A stretch of DNA of 64,000 bases from Alphaproteobacteria bacterium (GCA_028866275.1 JAGWIK010000012.1:1-64000), one strand, 5' to 3'. Counted from the stretch's first letter, positions 34,736-45,805 are shown. The notes: generated by a model not told the origin, from the letters alone. Numbers and translations: made by a program.

Positions 34736-35479
34736 ATGTTTCTTCGCGCGCTTTTTGTGGTTCTGCTGTTGCTGCCCGCCGTGGCGCGCGCCGACGATTA
34801 TGCGAAACCTGACTGGCCCAGCCTGACGCGCACCATGGTGCGTTTCAATGCCATCGACCTGTCGGATCCGGCCATTCTCGACGAATATGCCATCGTCACC
34901 GAATGCGATTTGTACAAGGCTTTTTACAGCAATGATTTTAAATGGCAGCAGGTGCGCCAGGCAGTGTTGCAGGCGGCCAGAAACGACATCGCAACATTTC
35001 CGACCGCCTATTATTACGACACCAAGCTACAGCTCGACCGCTACGATTTCGGCGCGAATCTGTTCCGTTTTACCGATAAATCGACCATACGCAATGTCAA
35101 CGCCTTCACGATCTATTCAGTGGCCGGCACAGGGTGCGGCGGTGCGCATATCAAAATTCTGCCGCGCACTTTCCGTGTCGTCATCGGCGTGCCCGTCACG
35201 ATGGATGGCATTCCCTTGGGGGAAAAAGACGCGCAGACTTTATTAGGCAATATGGACAAGGACGGCAATATAAGCCGCATCGTCTATGCGCGCTTTAATT
35301 TGCGCATCACCTATATAGATCCGATGCGGAAAATGCCGGGCGGGCAGGGCGAAGCGGATATCTATCATCAATCCAACGCGCCGGATAATGAGTCTGTACG
35401 ACTTGACGCGCATCTCGACTCGATCGATTTTTACGAAGATCCGCAGATGCAGAAGCTGATCTACGAAGCGCAGATGTAA
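34736..35479 (+). CDS. Secreted hypothetical protein, 247 aa
   Basis: The N-terminus is a clear Sec signal (MFLRALFVVLLLLPAVARA, residues 1-19), placing the protein in the periplasm. The mature part is not recognised. It mixes helices with beta segments, and has two Cys, in ECDLY near 60 and GCGGAH near 135, that could form a disulfide. The start at 34736 is chosen for the signal peptide; an in-frame ATG at 34706 overlapping the mutY stop would add 10 residues. It sits 29 nt after mutY and abuts the convergent ccrM gene directly. Confidence 0.68.
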   Translation: MFLRALFVVLLLLPAVARADDYAKPDWPSLTRTMVRFNAIDLSDPAILDEYAIVTECDLYKAFYSNDFKWQQVRQAVLQAARNDIATFPTAYYYDTKLQLDRYDFGANLFRFTDKSTIRNVNAFTIYSVAGTGCGGAHIKILPRTFRVVIGVPVTMDGIPLGEKDAQTLLGNMDKDGNISRIVYARFNLRITYIDPMRKMPGGQGEADIYHQSNAPDNESVRLDAHLDSIDFYEDPQMQKLIYEAQM

Positions 35480-36628
<1,149 letters not shown>

Positions 36629-36672
36629 TCAGAAGATTTAATAACTGGTAAAGAATCAAAAAAGTCAGTCGG

Positions 36673-38097
36673 TTACGCCGGTTCCCGGTGTGTGGGCTGT
36701 TCGGGCTTATAGCGGTGGCCGCTGACCTGATGCCCTGCATTGCGGGGCAGCGGCACAAAGGCCGCCAACGGCACCAGGCACAAAACCGCAATGACGACAT
36801 AAGCGGGCCAGAAATAATCGGCGCGTAAATCATGGCTGCCGTGCCAGCGCAGGACGAGGTTCAACAACATGGCGCCTACGGCGACACCCAGGCTCAGGGT
36901 CAATTGCTGCATCATGTTATAAAAAGTATTGGCGCGCGACAGCAGCCGTTCCGGAATTTCGGCAAAGGCCAGCGTGTTGAGCGCGGTGAATTCCAAAGAC
37001 CGGAAAAAACCGCCCAGCAGCAAGACGATAAAAATGACGCCCATCGACGTGGTCGGCGTGAACAAGGCGATCAGGCCCAGAAAGAAACCATTGATGATTG
37101 TGTTGCCGATCATGATGGGGCGGAACCCCACGGCGCGGATAATGGGCGTCGCGGCGATTTTCATCAGCATCGCTCCCGCCGCGCTGGCCAGAGTCAGAAA
37201 GCCGGACATGGCAGGCGACATGCCGAACCCATATTGCAGCATCAGCGGCAACAAAAACGGCAAAGCCCCGATGGCGACGCGAAAGATAGATCCGCCGGTC
37301 AAGGACGCGCGATAAGTCGGATACTTGAACAGCGTCAAATCGATAATGGGGTGCGCAACGCGCCGCGCGTGGCGCACATAAAACAGCGCGCAGATAACGC
37401 CAAAGCCAAGGAACGCCGCAATTATGGACGGCGCGACCAATTGCCGTCCCAGCGTTTCAAAGGCGAAAACCATGCCCGCCAGCGCCAGCGCGACAAGAAA
37501 GAATCCGTGCAGGTCGAGCGGTTCGCCGGCGTCGCCGCGCACATTTTTGAAATAGCGCCGCGCCATGATGAAGCCCAGAATGCCGATCGGCAAATTCACG
37601 AAAAAAATCCACGGCCATGATGCATAGGTCACGATAATGCCGCCGATGGGCGGCCCCAGCACCGGGCCGATCAGGGCGGGCGCCGTCACCCACGCCATGG
37701 CGTCGACCAATTGCGCCTTGGGAATGGTGCGCAGCAGGGCCAATCGCCCGACCGGAACCATCATGGCGCCGCCCATGCCTTGAAAAATACGCGCCAGCAC
37801 GAGTTGCGGCAAATCCTGCGACAGGCCGCAGGCGATGGAACCAAGGGTAAAGACGACGATGGCGGCGGTAAAAACCGTGCGCGCGCCGAAACGGTCGGCA
37901 ACCCACCCGCTTAACGGGATGAAAATCGCCAGGCTGAACATATAGGATGTGATGGCAAGATTCAGATGCAACGGATCGGTATGCAGCGACTGCGCGATGC
38001 GGGGCAGGGCGGTGGCGATAATCGACCCGTCCATCTGTTCCATGAACAGGGCGCAGGCGACGACCAGCGGTACAATCGTGTTGCGCGACATTTTCAT
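36673..38097 (-). CDS. MFS drug exporter, DHA2 (14-TM) family
   Basis: A 474-residue inner-membrane transporter with about 14 hydrophobic helices. Family motifs are MDGSIIATALPRIAQSL in helix 1 (the DHA2 pattern), GWVADRFGART (motif A), and GPVLGPPIGGIIV (motif C, drug/H+ antiporters). It probably extrudes toxic compounds using the proton gradient. Its ATG overlaps the rnhB stop by four bases (ATGA), so it is translationally coupled to rnhB. No membrane-fusion partner (EmrA) is adjacent. Confidence 0.87.
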   Translation of the reverse strand: MKMSRNTIVPLVVACALFMEQMDGSIIATALPRIAQSLHTDPLHLNLAITSYMFSLAIFIPLSGWVADRFGARTVFTAAIVVFTLGSIACGLSQDLPQLVLARIFQGMGGAMMVPVGRLALLRTIPKAQLVDAMAWVTAPALIGPVLGPPIGGIIVTYASWPWIFFVNLPIGILGFIMARRYFKNVRGDAGEPLDLHGFFLVALALAGMVFAFETLGRQLVAPSIIAAFLGFGVICALFYVRHARRVAHPIIDLTLFKYPTYRASLTGGSIFRVAIGALPFLLPLMLQYGFGMSPAMSGFLTLASAAGAMLMKIAATPIIRAVGFRPIMIGNTIINGFFLGLIALFTPTTSMGVIFIVLLLGGFFRSLEFTALNTLAFAEIPERLLSRANTFYNMMQQLTLSLGVAVGAMLLNLVLRWHGSHDLRADYFWPAYVVIAVLCLVPLAAFVPLPRNAGHQVSGHRYKPEQPTHREPA

Positions 38098-38720
38098 GAT
38101 GCGTGCGCCATCTTTTCTTGCGCCGCGCGAATGGGGGCAAAGGACAGGCGATGCCATTGCGTGATGCCATGCCGCGAGACGGCATCCAGATGTTCGCGCG
38201 TGCCGTATCCGGCGTTGCGTTCCCATCCGTAAACCGGAAAATCTTCGGCCAGCTTTTTCATCAACCGGTCGCGGTAAACCTTGGCGATAATCGACGCCGC
38301 GGCGATGGAATAGGACATATCGTCGCCCTTGATGATCGTCCGCGCCGCGCAGGGCAGAACCGGCGCGCGGTTGCCGTCGATCAGGGCCGCATCCGCCGCG
38401 CCCAGACGCAAAACCGCGCGTTTCATAGCCAGCAGGCTGGCCTGCAGAATGTTGAACCTGTCTATTTCCTCGACGCTGGACTCCTCAATCGCGTGCGGGC
38501 ACAGCGCGGTCAACGGCGCGAATAGGGATTCGCGCGCCGCTTCGGTCATTTTTTTGCTGTCGCGGATTTGCGCCAGAAGCGCGGGCGGGAAATCATGCGG
38601 TATGATCGCGGCCGCCGCGACCACCGGCCCGGCCAAAGGGCCGCGTCCGACTTCGTCGACGCCGCAAATAACCTTGCCGCTATCGCGTCCGCATTGTATT
38701 TCGTGTGAAAAATCCGGCAT
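38094..38720 (-). CDS. rnhB: Ribonuclease HII
   Basis: A 208-residue enzyme that nicks RNA in RNA-DNA hybrids and at single ribonucleotides. ICGVDEVGRGPLAGPVVAAA carries catalytic Asp22 and Glu23; DSKKMTEAAR and LIDGNRAP supply the remaining conserved regions, and a Tyr in SYSIAAASIIAKVYRD marks the type 2 family. The start at 38720 is the first ATG; upstream codons are non-ATG. It heads a minus-strand rnhB-MFS-ccrM run, close to the usual rnhB-ccrM pairing of alphaproteobacteria with the transporter inserted between. Confidence 0.94.
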   Translation of the reverse strand: MPDFSHEIQCGRDSGKVICGVDEVGRGPLAGPVVAAAAIIPHDFPPALLAQIRDSKKMTEAARESLFAPLTALCPHAIEESSVEEIDRFNILQASLLAMKRAVLRLGAADAALIDGNRAPVLPCAARTIIKGDDMSYSIAAASIIAKVYRDRLMKKLAEDFPVYGWERNAGYGTREHLDAVSRHGITQWHRLSFAPIRAAQEKMAHAS

Positions 38721-39027
38721 GACCAAACCTGTCCTGATTGCCTAGATTTAGCAAGAACCACCCTAAAACCAAGGGTAAAAAATCTGTTGTGTCCTGCGGC
38801 GCGGATGGACTAGGATTGCCTCCGCGTTGCACATCGCGGCCGATAAAAAAACAGCCGCGGTGCAGAACAAAGTGCCAAGGCGCATGTGAAAGCATGTGAA
38901 CAGAAAATCGCCCTGAATGAATCAGGCGGCGAAAAAGACCGGCAGCAAAGACCGGCATGGATGGCACGGCAAACGTAAAAGAAGCGAGCGTCAACAAACG
39001 CAACTATAACCCAGGAACGGTTTATTC
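38721..39027. other. Divergent intergenic region rnhB / DUF4167 gene
   Basis: This 307-bp spacer should hold both promoters; I cannot place them confidently. A 30-codon very basic open frame inside it lacks a ribosome site. No terminator, repeat or RNA gene was recognised. Confidence 0.4.
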
Positions 39028-39603
39028 ATGAGACAAGGTCCGAACAACAGGCGTCCCCGCAACCGTCATCATAACGGCGGCGGCAACGGCGGTAATGGCG
39101 GTAATGGTGGCGGCGCATCCGGCGGCAATAACCGCCCGCGTTCGGCGGCGTCGTTGCGCCACCAATCCTTCGACAGCAATTGCGGCGATCTGCGCGTGCG
39201 CGGCAACGCCTGGCAGGTTTGCGAAAAATACCAAGGTCTGGCGCGCGACGCGACATCCGCGGGCGACCGCGTCGGGGCGGAAAATTACCTGCAGCATGCC
39301 GAACATTACCTGCGCGTCATCGCGGCGATCGAAGAAGCGACCGCCGCCGAACAACGTCAGCGCGGCGTTCCCTATGACGGCCAACCGGCGGTTCCCGCCA
39401 ATTATTACGGCACCGACGGCGTGGCTCAACCGCAGACCCAGCCTCAGGCCCAACCCAACGGCAATGTAGCGGCTGTGCCGGAACAACAACCGGTTCAGGC
39501 CGAGGCAACGGTACAGCAGCGCACGCCGCCCGCGCCGTTTTATACGCAGGAAGAAATCGACGCGCATAACGCGGAACAGCCGTCGCTGGCCGCCGCGCGC
39601 TAG
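39028..39603 (+). CDS. DUF4167 domain protein
   Basis: A 191-residue protein typical of alphaproteobacteria. The first 40 residues are a low-complexity Arg/Asn/Gly-rich tail, likely nucleic-acid binding or disordered. The DUF4167 core follows: SFDSNCGDLRVRGNAWQVCEKY, then the near-invariant SAGDRVGAENYLQHAEHYLRVI. The rest is Gln/Pro/Ala rich. The biochemical role is not established to my knowledge; the basic Gly/Asn-rich N-terminus suggests RNA contact, which is inference. It sits 6 nt before dapF. Confidence 0.88.
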   Translation: MRQGPNNRRPRNRHHNGGGNGGNGGNGGGASGGNNRPRSAASLRHQSFDSNCGDLRVRGNAWQVCEKYQGLARDATSAGDRVGAENYLQHAEHYLRVIAAIEEATAAEQRQRGVPYDGQPAVPANYYGTDGVAQPQTQPQAQPNGNVAAVPEQQPVQAEATVQQRTPPAPFYTQEEIDAHNAEQPSLAAAR

Positions 39604-39609
39604 GGTGCC

Positions 39610-40455
39610 ATGCAGGGCGTGCCCTTCATTAAAATGCACGGCCTCGGCAATGACTTTGTCATTATCGACGGCCGTTCCCACGCGGTGAAGGTCAATAAGG
39701 CGTTTTTGCGCGCCGTCGCCGATCGCAAGCGCGGCGTCGGTTTCGACCAGCTTGTGATTTTGCGCCCGCCCGCATCGCCGCAAGCCGATATTTTTATGGA
39801 AATATATAATGCCGATGCCAGCACTGTGCGCGCCTGCGGCAATGCGACGCGTTGCGTGGCGCGGTTGATGTTCGACGAAACAGGGCGCGCGCAGGGCGTC
39901 ATCGAAACCGTGGCGGGATTGTTGCGGGTATGGGAAGAAAACCCGGGTCTTATCTCCGTCGATTTCGGCGCGCCACGCCTTGAATGGCAGCAAATACCCT
40001 TGGCGCGCGATACCGACACGCTGCATGTGCCCGTGTCGTGCGGGGGGATAAGCGACGGATGCTGTGTCAATGTCGGCAATCCGCATGCCGTTTTCTTTGT
40101 GCCCGATATTCATGCCGTTCCGTTGCATGATGTCGGCCCGGCGCTTGAAAACGACGCGCTGTTTCCCGACAGATGCAACATAGAAATCGCCCAGATTCTT
40201 GCGCCCGATCATATTCGCATGCGGGTATGGGAACGCGGCGCCGGTATTACCGAAGCCTGCGGTTCGGGGGCCGTCGCCACGCTGGTTGCCGCCGTGCGGC
40301 GTGGCCTGACCGATCGCCGCGCGACAATCACGCTGGACGGCGGCGATCTGGCGGTCGAATGGCGGGATGACGGGAGCGTTGTGATGACAGGCGCGGCGTC
40401 TTTAAGCTATCGCGGGATTTTGTCCGATGAATTGATGGGGCTTTTGTCTTCATGA
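39610..40455 (+). CDS. dapF: Diaminopimelate epimerase
   Basis: A 281-residue PLP-independent racemase converting LL- to meso-diaminopimelate for lysine and peptidoglycan. The two catalytic Cys are Cys76 in TVRACGNATR and Cys217 in EACGSGAVAT. MHGLGNDFVIID opens the fold at residues 9-20. The length is normal. It overlaps ftsY by four bases (ATGA), and the dapF-ftsY order is common in this class, usually with mtaB between, which is missing here. Confidence 0.95.
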   Translation: MQGVPFIKMHGLGNDFVIIDGRSHAVKVNKAFLRAVADRKRGVGFDQLVILRPPASPQADIFMEIYNADASTVRACGNATRCVARLMFDETGRAQGVIETVAGLLRVWEENPGLISVDFGAPRLEWQQIPLARDTDTLHVPVSCGGISDGCCVNVGNPHAVFFVPDIHAVPLHDVGPALENDALFPDRCNIEIAQILAPDHIRMRVWERGAGITEACGSGAVATLVAAVRRGLTDRRATITLDGGDLAVEWRDDGSVVMTGAASLSYRGILSDELMGLLSS

Positions 40456-41396
40456 CGATTGAAGAAAAACCAGACCCGGAAAAAACGAACTGGCTGTCGC
40501 GTCTGCGGCATGGCTTGGGACGCAGCTCGGCCAAACTGGCCGACGGCATCACGGGCGTTTTTACCAAGCGCAAGCTCGACGACGACGTCTTGCGCGAACT
40601 CGAAGACATGCTGATTGCCGCCGATCTTGGCCCCGCGGTGGCGGCGAAGCTTGTCGCCGATTTCGGCAAAACCCGTTTCGGCAAGGATGTATCGGATATC
40701 GAAGTCAAAACCGCGCTGGCCGAACAAATCGCCGCCATCCTGCGGCCCGTCGCCGCGCCGCTGCAGGTTGACTTCGCGCGCAAACCATTTGTCATTCTGG
40801 TGGTCGGCGTCAACGGCACCGGCAAAACCACGACCATCGCCAAATTCGCGCAAAATTATATCGATCACGGCTTGCGCGTCACGCTGGCGGCGGGCGACAC
40901 GTTCCGCGCCGCGGCCGTCGAACAACTGCGCATCTGGGGCAACCGCGTCGGCGCCGACGTGGTCGCGGGCGAACAAGGCGGCGATGCCGCCGCGCTGGCC
41001 TATCGCGCGTTCGAACAGGCGCGCGCCGACGCCAGCGATATTTTGCTGATCGACACGGCGGGCCGCCTGCACAATAAAAACGACCTGATGCAGGAACTCG
41101 CCAAAATCGTGCGCGTCATCAAAAAAATCGACGACACCGCGCCGCATGCGGTGATGCTGACGCTCGACGCCACCACGGGGCAAAACGCCCACGCGCAGGT
41201 CGACGCGTTCCGCCAGATGGTCAATGTCACGGGGCTGGTGGTGACGAAACTCGACGGCTCGGCCAAAGGCGGCGTGGTCGTGGCACTGGCCGATAAATTC
41301 GCGCTGCCGATCTATGCCGTCGGCGTCGGCGAAAAAGCCGAGGATTTACAGCCTTTTTCCGCCGAAGATTTCGCCAAAGCCCTGACCGGCGGCTGA
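40452..41396 (+). CDS. ftsY: Signal recognition particle receptor FtsY
   Basis: This 314-residue SRP GTPase docks ribosome-Ffh complexes at the inner membrane. An N domain occupies residues 1-105, then the G domain with the P-loop GVNGTGKTTT at 119-128, DTAGRLHN, and TKLDGSAKGG. The acidic A domain of E. coli is lacking, as usual in alphaproteobacteria. Its start overlaps the dapF stop, indicating coupled translation. Confidence 0.97.
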   Translation: MTIEEKPDPEKTNWLSRLRHGLGRSSAKLADGITGVFTKRKLDDDVLRELEDMLIAADLGPAVAAKLVADFGKTRFGKDVSDIEVKTALAEQIAAILRPVAAPLQVDFARKPFVILVVGVNGTGKTTTIAKFAQNYIDHGLRVTLAAGDTFRAAAVEQLRIWGNRVGADVVAGEQGGDAAALAYRAFEQARADASDILLIDTAGRLHNKNDLMQELAKIVRVIKKIDDTAPHAVMLTLDATTGQNAHAQVDAFRQMVNVTGLVVTKLDGSAKGGVVVALADKFALPIYAVGVGEKAEDLQPFSAEDFAKALTGG

Positions 41397-41453
41397 CCGC
41401 CTCAAGCCTTTCTTAACCCATTGCGGCGACAATGACGGGCAGAGGTTTTTCGT

Positions 41454-42965
41454 ATGTCCATCCAGCCGTTTTCCCCGACCCGGCCCCACCAAGCGCAAAC
41501 TTTCACCGATGCCGCCGCCGCCGTGGCGCGCGTGCGCGAAATTTACGAAACCAACACCGGCTATTTGCGCGAACAATTCCAACGCATGGCGGCGGGCGAG
41601 GCCACCGAAAAACGCGTTTCGGCCCATTACCCCTATGCCGCGATCACGACAACCTTTCCCACCAAAATCGACACGCGCCTGTCGTTCGGTTTTGTGCCGT
41701 CGCCGGGGCGATACGCCACCACGCTGACGCGGCCCGATTTATTTGAATCCTACCTGATGCAGCAATTCGACCTGCTGTTGCAAAACCACAAAGTGCCTAT
41801 TGAAATCGGTGTCAGCGCGACGGCCATTCCCATCCATTTTGCCTTCAACGACGGCATGCATGTCGAAGGCCAACTGGACATGGCGCGCGTCGCCTTGTTG
41901 CGTCAGATTTTCGACATGCCGAATCTCGGCGAAATCGACGACAGCATCGCCAACGGCACCTATCCCTATCTTGCGGGCGAAGAAAGCCCGCTCGCCCTGT
42001 TCACCGCGCCGCGCGTCGATTATTCGCTGCACCGCCTGCGGCATTATACCGGCGGCGACCCCGGGCTGTTCCAGAATTTCGTTATTTTCACCAACTACCA
42101 ATTCTATGTCGACGAATTTCTGCGGCTGGGACAGGAATATATGACCCGCACGACAGATCCGGTTCAGGCCGACGCGCGGCGGCACTATCTGAAACTCGTC
42201 GAACCGGGCGGCTATACCATTTTCAACGCCAACCGCGGCGATCACAGGCCGCAGGGCGAACGCGCGTCGCGCCTGCCGCAAATGCCCGCCTATCATCTGG
42301 TCGGGGAAAACCGCATGGGCATTTCCATCGTCAATATAGGGGTCGGCCCGGCGAACGCGCGCACCATATCCGACCATGTCGCCGTCGTTCGCCCGCATGC
42401 GTGGATCATGCTGGGCCATTGCGCGGGGCTGCGCGACACGCAAAAACTCGGCGACTATGTGCTGGCCCACGGCTATGTCCGCGACGACCACGCGCTCGAC
42501 GCCGAATTGCCGTTATGGGTTCCCGTGCCCAATCTGGCCGAGGTGCAACGCGCGCTCGAAGACGCGGTGGCCGGCGTCACGGGGCTTGACGGCTATGATC
42601 TGAAATCCGTCATGCGCACCGGCACGATCGTCACGACCGACAACCGCAATTGGGAAATCGGCGGCTATGCCAAAGTCGTCGAACGGTTTAACCAAAGCCG
42701 CGCCATTGCGCTCGACATGGAATCCGCCGTCATCGCCGCCAACGGGTTCCGCTATCGCGTGCCCTATGGCACGTTGCTGTGCGTGTCCGACCGCCCGCTG
42801 CACGGCGAAATAAAACTGCCCGGCATGGCCAACAGTTTTTACCGCCAGCAGGTCGATCAGCATCTGCAAATCGGCATCCGCGCGATGGAATTGCTCCGCC
42901 TGACCGGCCCTGAGACGCTGCACAGCCGCAAATTACGCGGCTTTTCCGAAACGGCGTTTCAATAA
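41454..42965 (+). CDS. amn: AMP nucleosidase
   Basis: A 503-residue enzyme hydrolysing AMP to adenine and ribose-5-phosphate. The N-terminal AMP nucleosidase domain (to about 190) precedes a nucleoside-phosphorylase-like domain in which NIGVGPANARTISDHVAVVRPHAWIMLGHCAGL and ALDMESAVIAANGF form the purine site. Length and order match E. coli Amn. It begins 57 nt after ftsY and its 3' end overlaps the convergent TPR gene by 33 bp. Confidence 0.93.
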   Translation: MSIQPFSPTRPHQAQTFTDAAAAVARVREIYETNTGYLREQFQRMAAGEATEKRVSAHYPYAAITTTFPTKIDTRLSFGFVPSPGRYATTLTRPDLFESYLMQQFDLLLQNHKVPIEIGVSATAIPIHFAFNDGMHVEGQLDMARVALLRQIFDMPNLGEIDDSIANGTYPYLAGEESPLALFTAPRVDYSLHRLRHYTGGDPGLFQNFVIFTNYQFYVDEFLRLGQEYMTRTTDPVQADARRHYLKLVEPGGYTIFNANRGDHRPQGERASRLPQMPAYHLVGENRMGISIVNIGVGPANARTISDHVAVVRPHAWIMLGHCAGLRDTQKLGDYVLAHGYVRDDHALDAELPLWVPVPNLAEVQRALEDAVAGVTGLDGYDLKSVMRTGTIVTTDNRNWEIGGYAKVVERFNQSRAIALDMESAVIAANGFRYRVPYGTLLCVSDRPLHGEIKLPGMANSFYRQQVDQHLQIGIRAMELLRLTGPETLHSRKLRGFSETAFQ

Positions 42966-44456
42966 ACCAATCGCACTGCCCCAATCGCCATAACGCGGCT
43001 GGCGCAATAATGTCATCGACGGATACCACGCCGTCGTGTCGCCTTCGCATCCCCACCGCCAATCGGGACAATAGGGCAACAGCAAATATGTTTTAACGCC
43101 CATCGCGCCGGCCAGATGGGCGACGGCGGTGTCGACGGTGATAACGCAATCCATCTGCGCAATCAGCGCGGCGGTATCGGCAAAGTCGCCGATCAAATGG
43201 TCAAGGCGGGCGATAGGCAAGTCGCCGATATCGTTCAGCGCGTCGCCGGTAAAGGGCGCGTAAAAATCGACATCCGTTTCGCGCACGAACGGCGCCAGCA
43301 ACGACAATGGAACAGATCGTTCGTAATCGCGCTCATGCGTGCGCGACCCTGCCCATATGATGCCGATTTTGCGCGTGCGCGTTCCCGCGGGCAGGGCGGG
43401 CGTCGCGTGCGCGCGCCAAGGCGACGCCATCGGTTCGGGCAATATATGGCCCGTCAACAAGGGCAGTGAAAAAACCGGCGCATAAAAATCGCAATCGGGC
43501 AGGGGCGATGTCTCGCTCACGACCGCGCCGCGCATCCGGCCCGTCAGCAACCGCACCATATTATCCGGCACGGCCCATACCACATTGCCCTCCCGCGGCA
43601 GGAAAGATTCATAACGGCACATATGAACGACATCGCCGAAACCCTGTTCGGCGAGGATAAGAAGTTTTTTGCCGCGCAAATCTTCCCCGCGCCATAAGGG
43701 ACATGCCGGCCTCCCGCGCAAAGCCCCGGGCACATCAAGCCGCGCCTGATACAATTCCCACCCGCGCGCCCAATCGCCCGCCAATAAACGCGCCAATCCC
43801 TCGTCGCGGCGAATAATCGCGCGGTCGGTAATAGCCTGCGCCTGGGCGAATAACGGCCACGCTTCGTCGAACCGCCGCGTGTCGACCATCAAATTCGCCA
43901 TGTTCGACAACACGAACGGGTTCGGTGGCGCGCCTTCCGGCGTGGCGCGCATCGCTTCATGAAACGCCGCTTCGGCGTCGATGAATTTTCCCTGCTTGTG
44001 CAGGGCCAGCCCCAAACTGTTGCAGGCATCCCCCCGCGCCGCGCCCAGTTCCACCGCGCGCCGCGCCATTTTTTCCGACAAGGCAAAGCGTTTGACCTTG
44101 CGATACAGATTGGCAAGATTGCCATGCGCTTCGGCTTGATCGGGGTCGATACCCACGCATTTCTGCTGGCTCGCGATCGCGGCATCGGTCAGGCCCATAT
44201 TTTCTTCGGCAATACCGCGATTAAGCCATAACAAAGCCTCATCCGGAAAAACCGCCGTTGCGGCGGCAAAGGTCGCGCGCGCGGCGGCCCAATCGCTCAA
44301 CGCTAATTCAGCCAGTCCTTTGATCAAAAAATGCGGTACGGCAAAACCGCCCATGTCTTCGCCCGCCATCGCATCGCGCGCGGCGGCAAAGTCCTTGCGT
44401 TTCAAGGCTTCGAAAGCCGCTGTGACATTGGCGGCGACGGGGGCGGGAACAGGCAT
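42933..44456 (-). CDS. TPR protein with GT9-like glycosyltransferase domain
   Basis: A 507-residue protein. Residues about 5-230 are tetratricopeptide repeats (patterns such as ALLWLNRGIAEENMGLTDAAIA and AHGNLANLYRKVKRFA). Residues about 260-505 form a GT-B domain ending like ADP-heptose-type family 9 enzymes: IGIIWAGSRTHERDYERS, then CVITVDTAVAHLAGAMG and a TYLLLP turn. It may glycosylate a protein or envelope glycan bound by the TPR array. It overlaps amn convergently by 33 bp. The donor sugar is unknown. Confidence 0.82.
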   Translation of the reverse strand: MPVPAPVAANVTAAFEALKRKDFAAARDAMAGEDMGGFAVPHFLIKGLAELALSDWAAARATFAAATAVFPDEALLWLNRGIAEENMGLTDAAIASQQKCVGIDPDQAEAHGNLANLYRKVKRFALSEKMARRAVELGAARGDACNSLGLALHKQGKFIDAEAAFHEAMRATPEGAPPNPFVLSNMANLMVDTRRFDEAWPLFAQAQAITDRAIIRRDEGLARLLAGDWARGWELYQARLDVPGALRGRPACPLWRGEDLRGKKLLILAEQGFGDVVHMCRYESFLPREGNVVWAVPDNMVRLLTGRMRGAVVSETSPLPDCDFYAPVFSLPLLTGHILPEPMASPWRAHATPALPAGTRTRKIGIIWAGSRTHERDYERSVPLSLLAPFVRETDVDFYAPFTGDALNDIGDLPIARLDHLIGDFADTAALIAQMDCVITVDTAVAHLAGAMGVKTYLLLPYCPDWRWGCEGDTTAWYPSMTLLRQPRYGDWGSAIGLLKRRFGKAA

Positions 44457-44502
44457 GTGTCTTTCTTTACCTTATTTGGGCGGGTAGGCCTATTCTTTGT
44501 TG

Positions 44503-44531
44503 TTGACCGGCTTTTGCTTTCATTCTTTATG
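44503..44531 (+). promoter_or_regulatory. Candidate sigma-70 promoter
   Basis: TTGACC (44503-44508) is followed after exactly 17 bp by TTTATG (44526-44531). A transcript from here would begin around 44538, downstream of the first in-frame ATG at 44529, which supports translation from 44571 instead. Confidence 0.4.
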
Positions 44532-44570
44532 GAACAATATTCAAATCCATATTTATCAGGAATAACGAAA

Positions 44571-45164
44571 ATGTATGTTATGCCGCGCCCGGGCGAAGGG
44601 AAGACGTTGCTCGCATTGGCCAAATCATGGCTCGATCAGGCGATATTGCAGGATTATAACCCTGTGGCTTTCGAAAAAGCCGATGCCCACGCCGCCGAGG
44701 AATATGCGATTCTAGTCCAGCTCAGGCAATTGGCCCTGCGCCGGCCGGGGGCGGCAATCATATCTGCCCTTCACGATATCGAAGCCCGCCCCAGCGACGT
44801 TTGGGTGCGCGACATCATAGCGCCTTGGGCGCCGAGACTGGATGATACCGATCTTTTGCGTGCCGCCGCCGCCGCGATGCTGGGGCATGTTCTGTTTTAT
44901 ACTTTAAAGAAAGAAATGGTCGATGCGCAGGTCATCTCCGGGTTAACCCTGACGTTGAAAAATCTGGCGGCGCGCAAGGGACAGGCCGCGCAGGTTGCCG
45001 AGGCCGTCGGCCATGTCTGTGAGAAATATACGGCATTTCAAGGTGTTGACGGCAATGTCGAAGGGGTGGGGCCTTTATTGGAGCTGGCCTATGACCTGCA
45101 GGCCGGCGATCTGGTTCGCGGCGTGTTTGTTTCGCGGAAACCGAATGTGGCGTTAATCAAATGA
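44571..45164 (+). CDS. Hypothetical protein, 197 aa
   Basis: This protein is not recognised. It is soluble, largely helical and Ala/Leu rich, opening MYVMPRPGEGKTLLALAKSW. The GEGKT stretch resembles a P-loop fragment but lacks the surrounding strand and a Walker B, so I do not call it an ATPase. The start at 44571 has AGGAA nine bases upstream and a promoter-like pair just before it; a start at 44529 would add 14 residues. It stands alone upstream of the ribosomal genes, where secE-nusG would normally be. Confidence 0.6.
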   Translation: MYVMPRPGEGKTLLALAKSWLDQAILQDYNPVAFEKADAHAAEEYAILVQLRQLALRRPGAAIISALHDIEARPSDVWVRDIIAPWAPRLDDTDLLRAAAAAMLGHVLFYTLKKEMVDAQVISGLTLTLKNLAARKGQAAQVAEAVGHVCEKYTAFQGVDGNVEGVGPLLELAYDLQAGDLVRGVFVSRKPNVALIK

Positions 45165-45373
45165 AACGCTGGACAAAAGGCTGATATTCCGCCTATAAAC
45201 CGCGCGTGAAATCGGTGTGGCAGGCGTTTTCCGTTTCCAACATACCCCGGAAAAGCCGCACCACGCCAGCCTGACGATCTCGGGCCGGGGGACGAAATTC
45301 CCGCTCACATAACAGGAACTGCCCGCGTGTCTTGTGACGCGTCGGGGTTATTTTAATTTGCGAGGAGCAACCA

Positions 45374-45805
45374 ATGGCAAAGAAAGAAGTTGTCGGCCTT
45401 ATCAAGCTGCAAGTGCCGGCCGGCGCGGCCAACCCGTCGCCGCCGATCGGCCCGGCGCTGGGCCAACGCGGCCTGAACATCATGGATTTCTGCAAGCAGT
45501 TCAACGCCAAGACGCAAGGCCTGGAAAAAGGCATGCCGATTCCGGTCGTCATCACGGCTTTTTCCGATCGTACCTTCACCTTTATCACCAAGCAGCCGCC
45601 TAACACCTACTTCATTAAAAAGGCTGCCAAGATCGAAAAAGGCGCGAACACCACGGGCACGCAAAGCGTTGGCACGGTGACGATGGCGCAGATCCGCGAA
45701 ATCGCGAAACAGAAAATGGCCGATTTGAACGCCAATGACATCGACGCCGCGTGCCAGATGCTCATCGGTTCCGCCCGTTCCATGGGCGTCAAGGTTGTGG
45801 AGTAA
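45374..45805 (+). CDS. rplK: Ribosomal protein L11
   Basis: A 143-residue 50S protein of the GTPase-associated centre. [34 protein letters not shown] is the conserved N-terminal domain, with the rRNA-binding C-terminal domain ending MGVKVVE. The GCGAGGAG ribosome site is well placed. It is followed 3 nt later by rplA; secE and nusG, usually upstream, are not in the window. The 209-bp leader may hold an L1-autoregulated site, but I could not define it. Confidence 0.98.
   Translation: MAKKEVVGLIKLQVPAGAANPSPPIGPALGQRGLNIMDFCKQFNAKTQGLEKGMPIPVVITAFSDRTFTFITKQPPNTYFIKKAAKIEKGANTTGTQSVGTVTMAQIREIAKQKMADLNANDIDAACQMLIGSARSMGVKVVE

Noticed and set aside
38914-39006. 30-codon very basic frame before the DUF4167 gene
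   Set aside because: It has no ribosome site, and its Lys/Arg richness reflects local purine-rich sequence.
44571-44640. GEGKT resembling a P-loop in the 197-aa protein
   Set aside because: It lacks the preceding beta strand, the full GxxxxGK(S/T) spacing and a Walker B motif.
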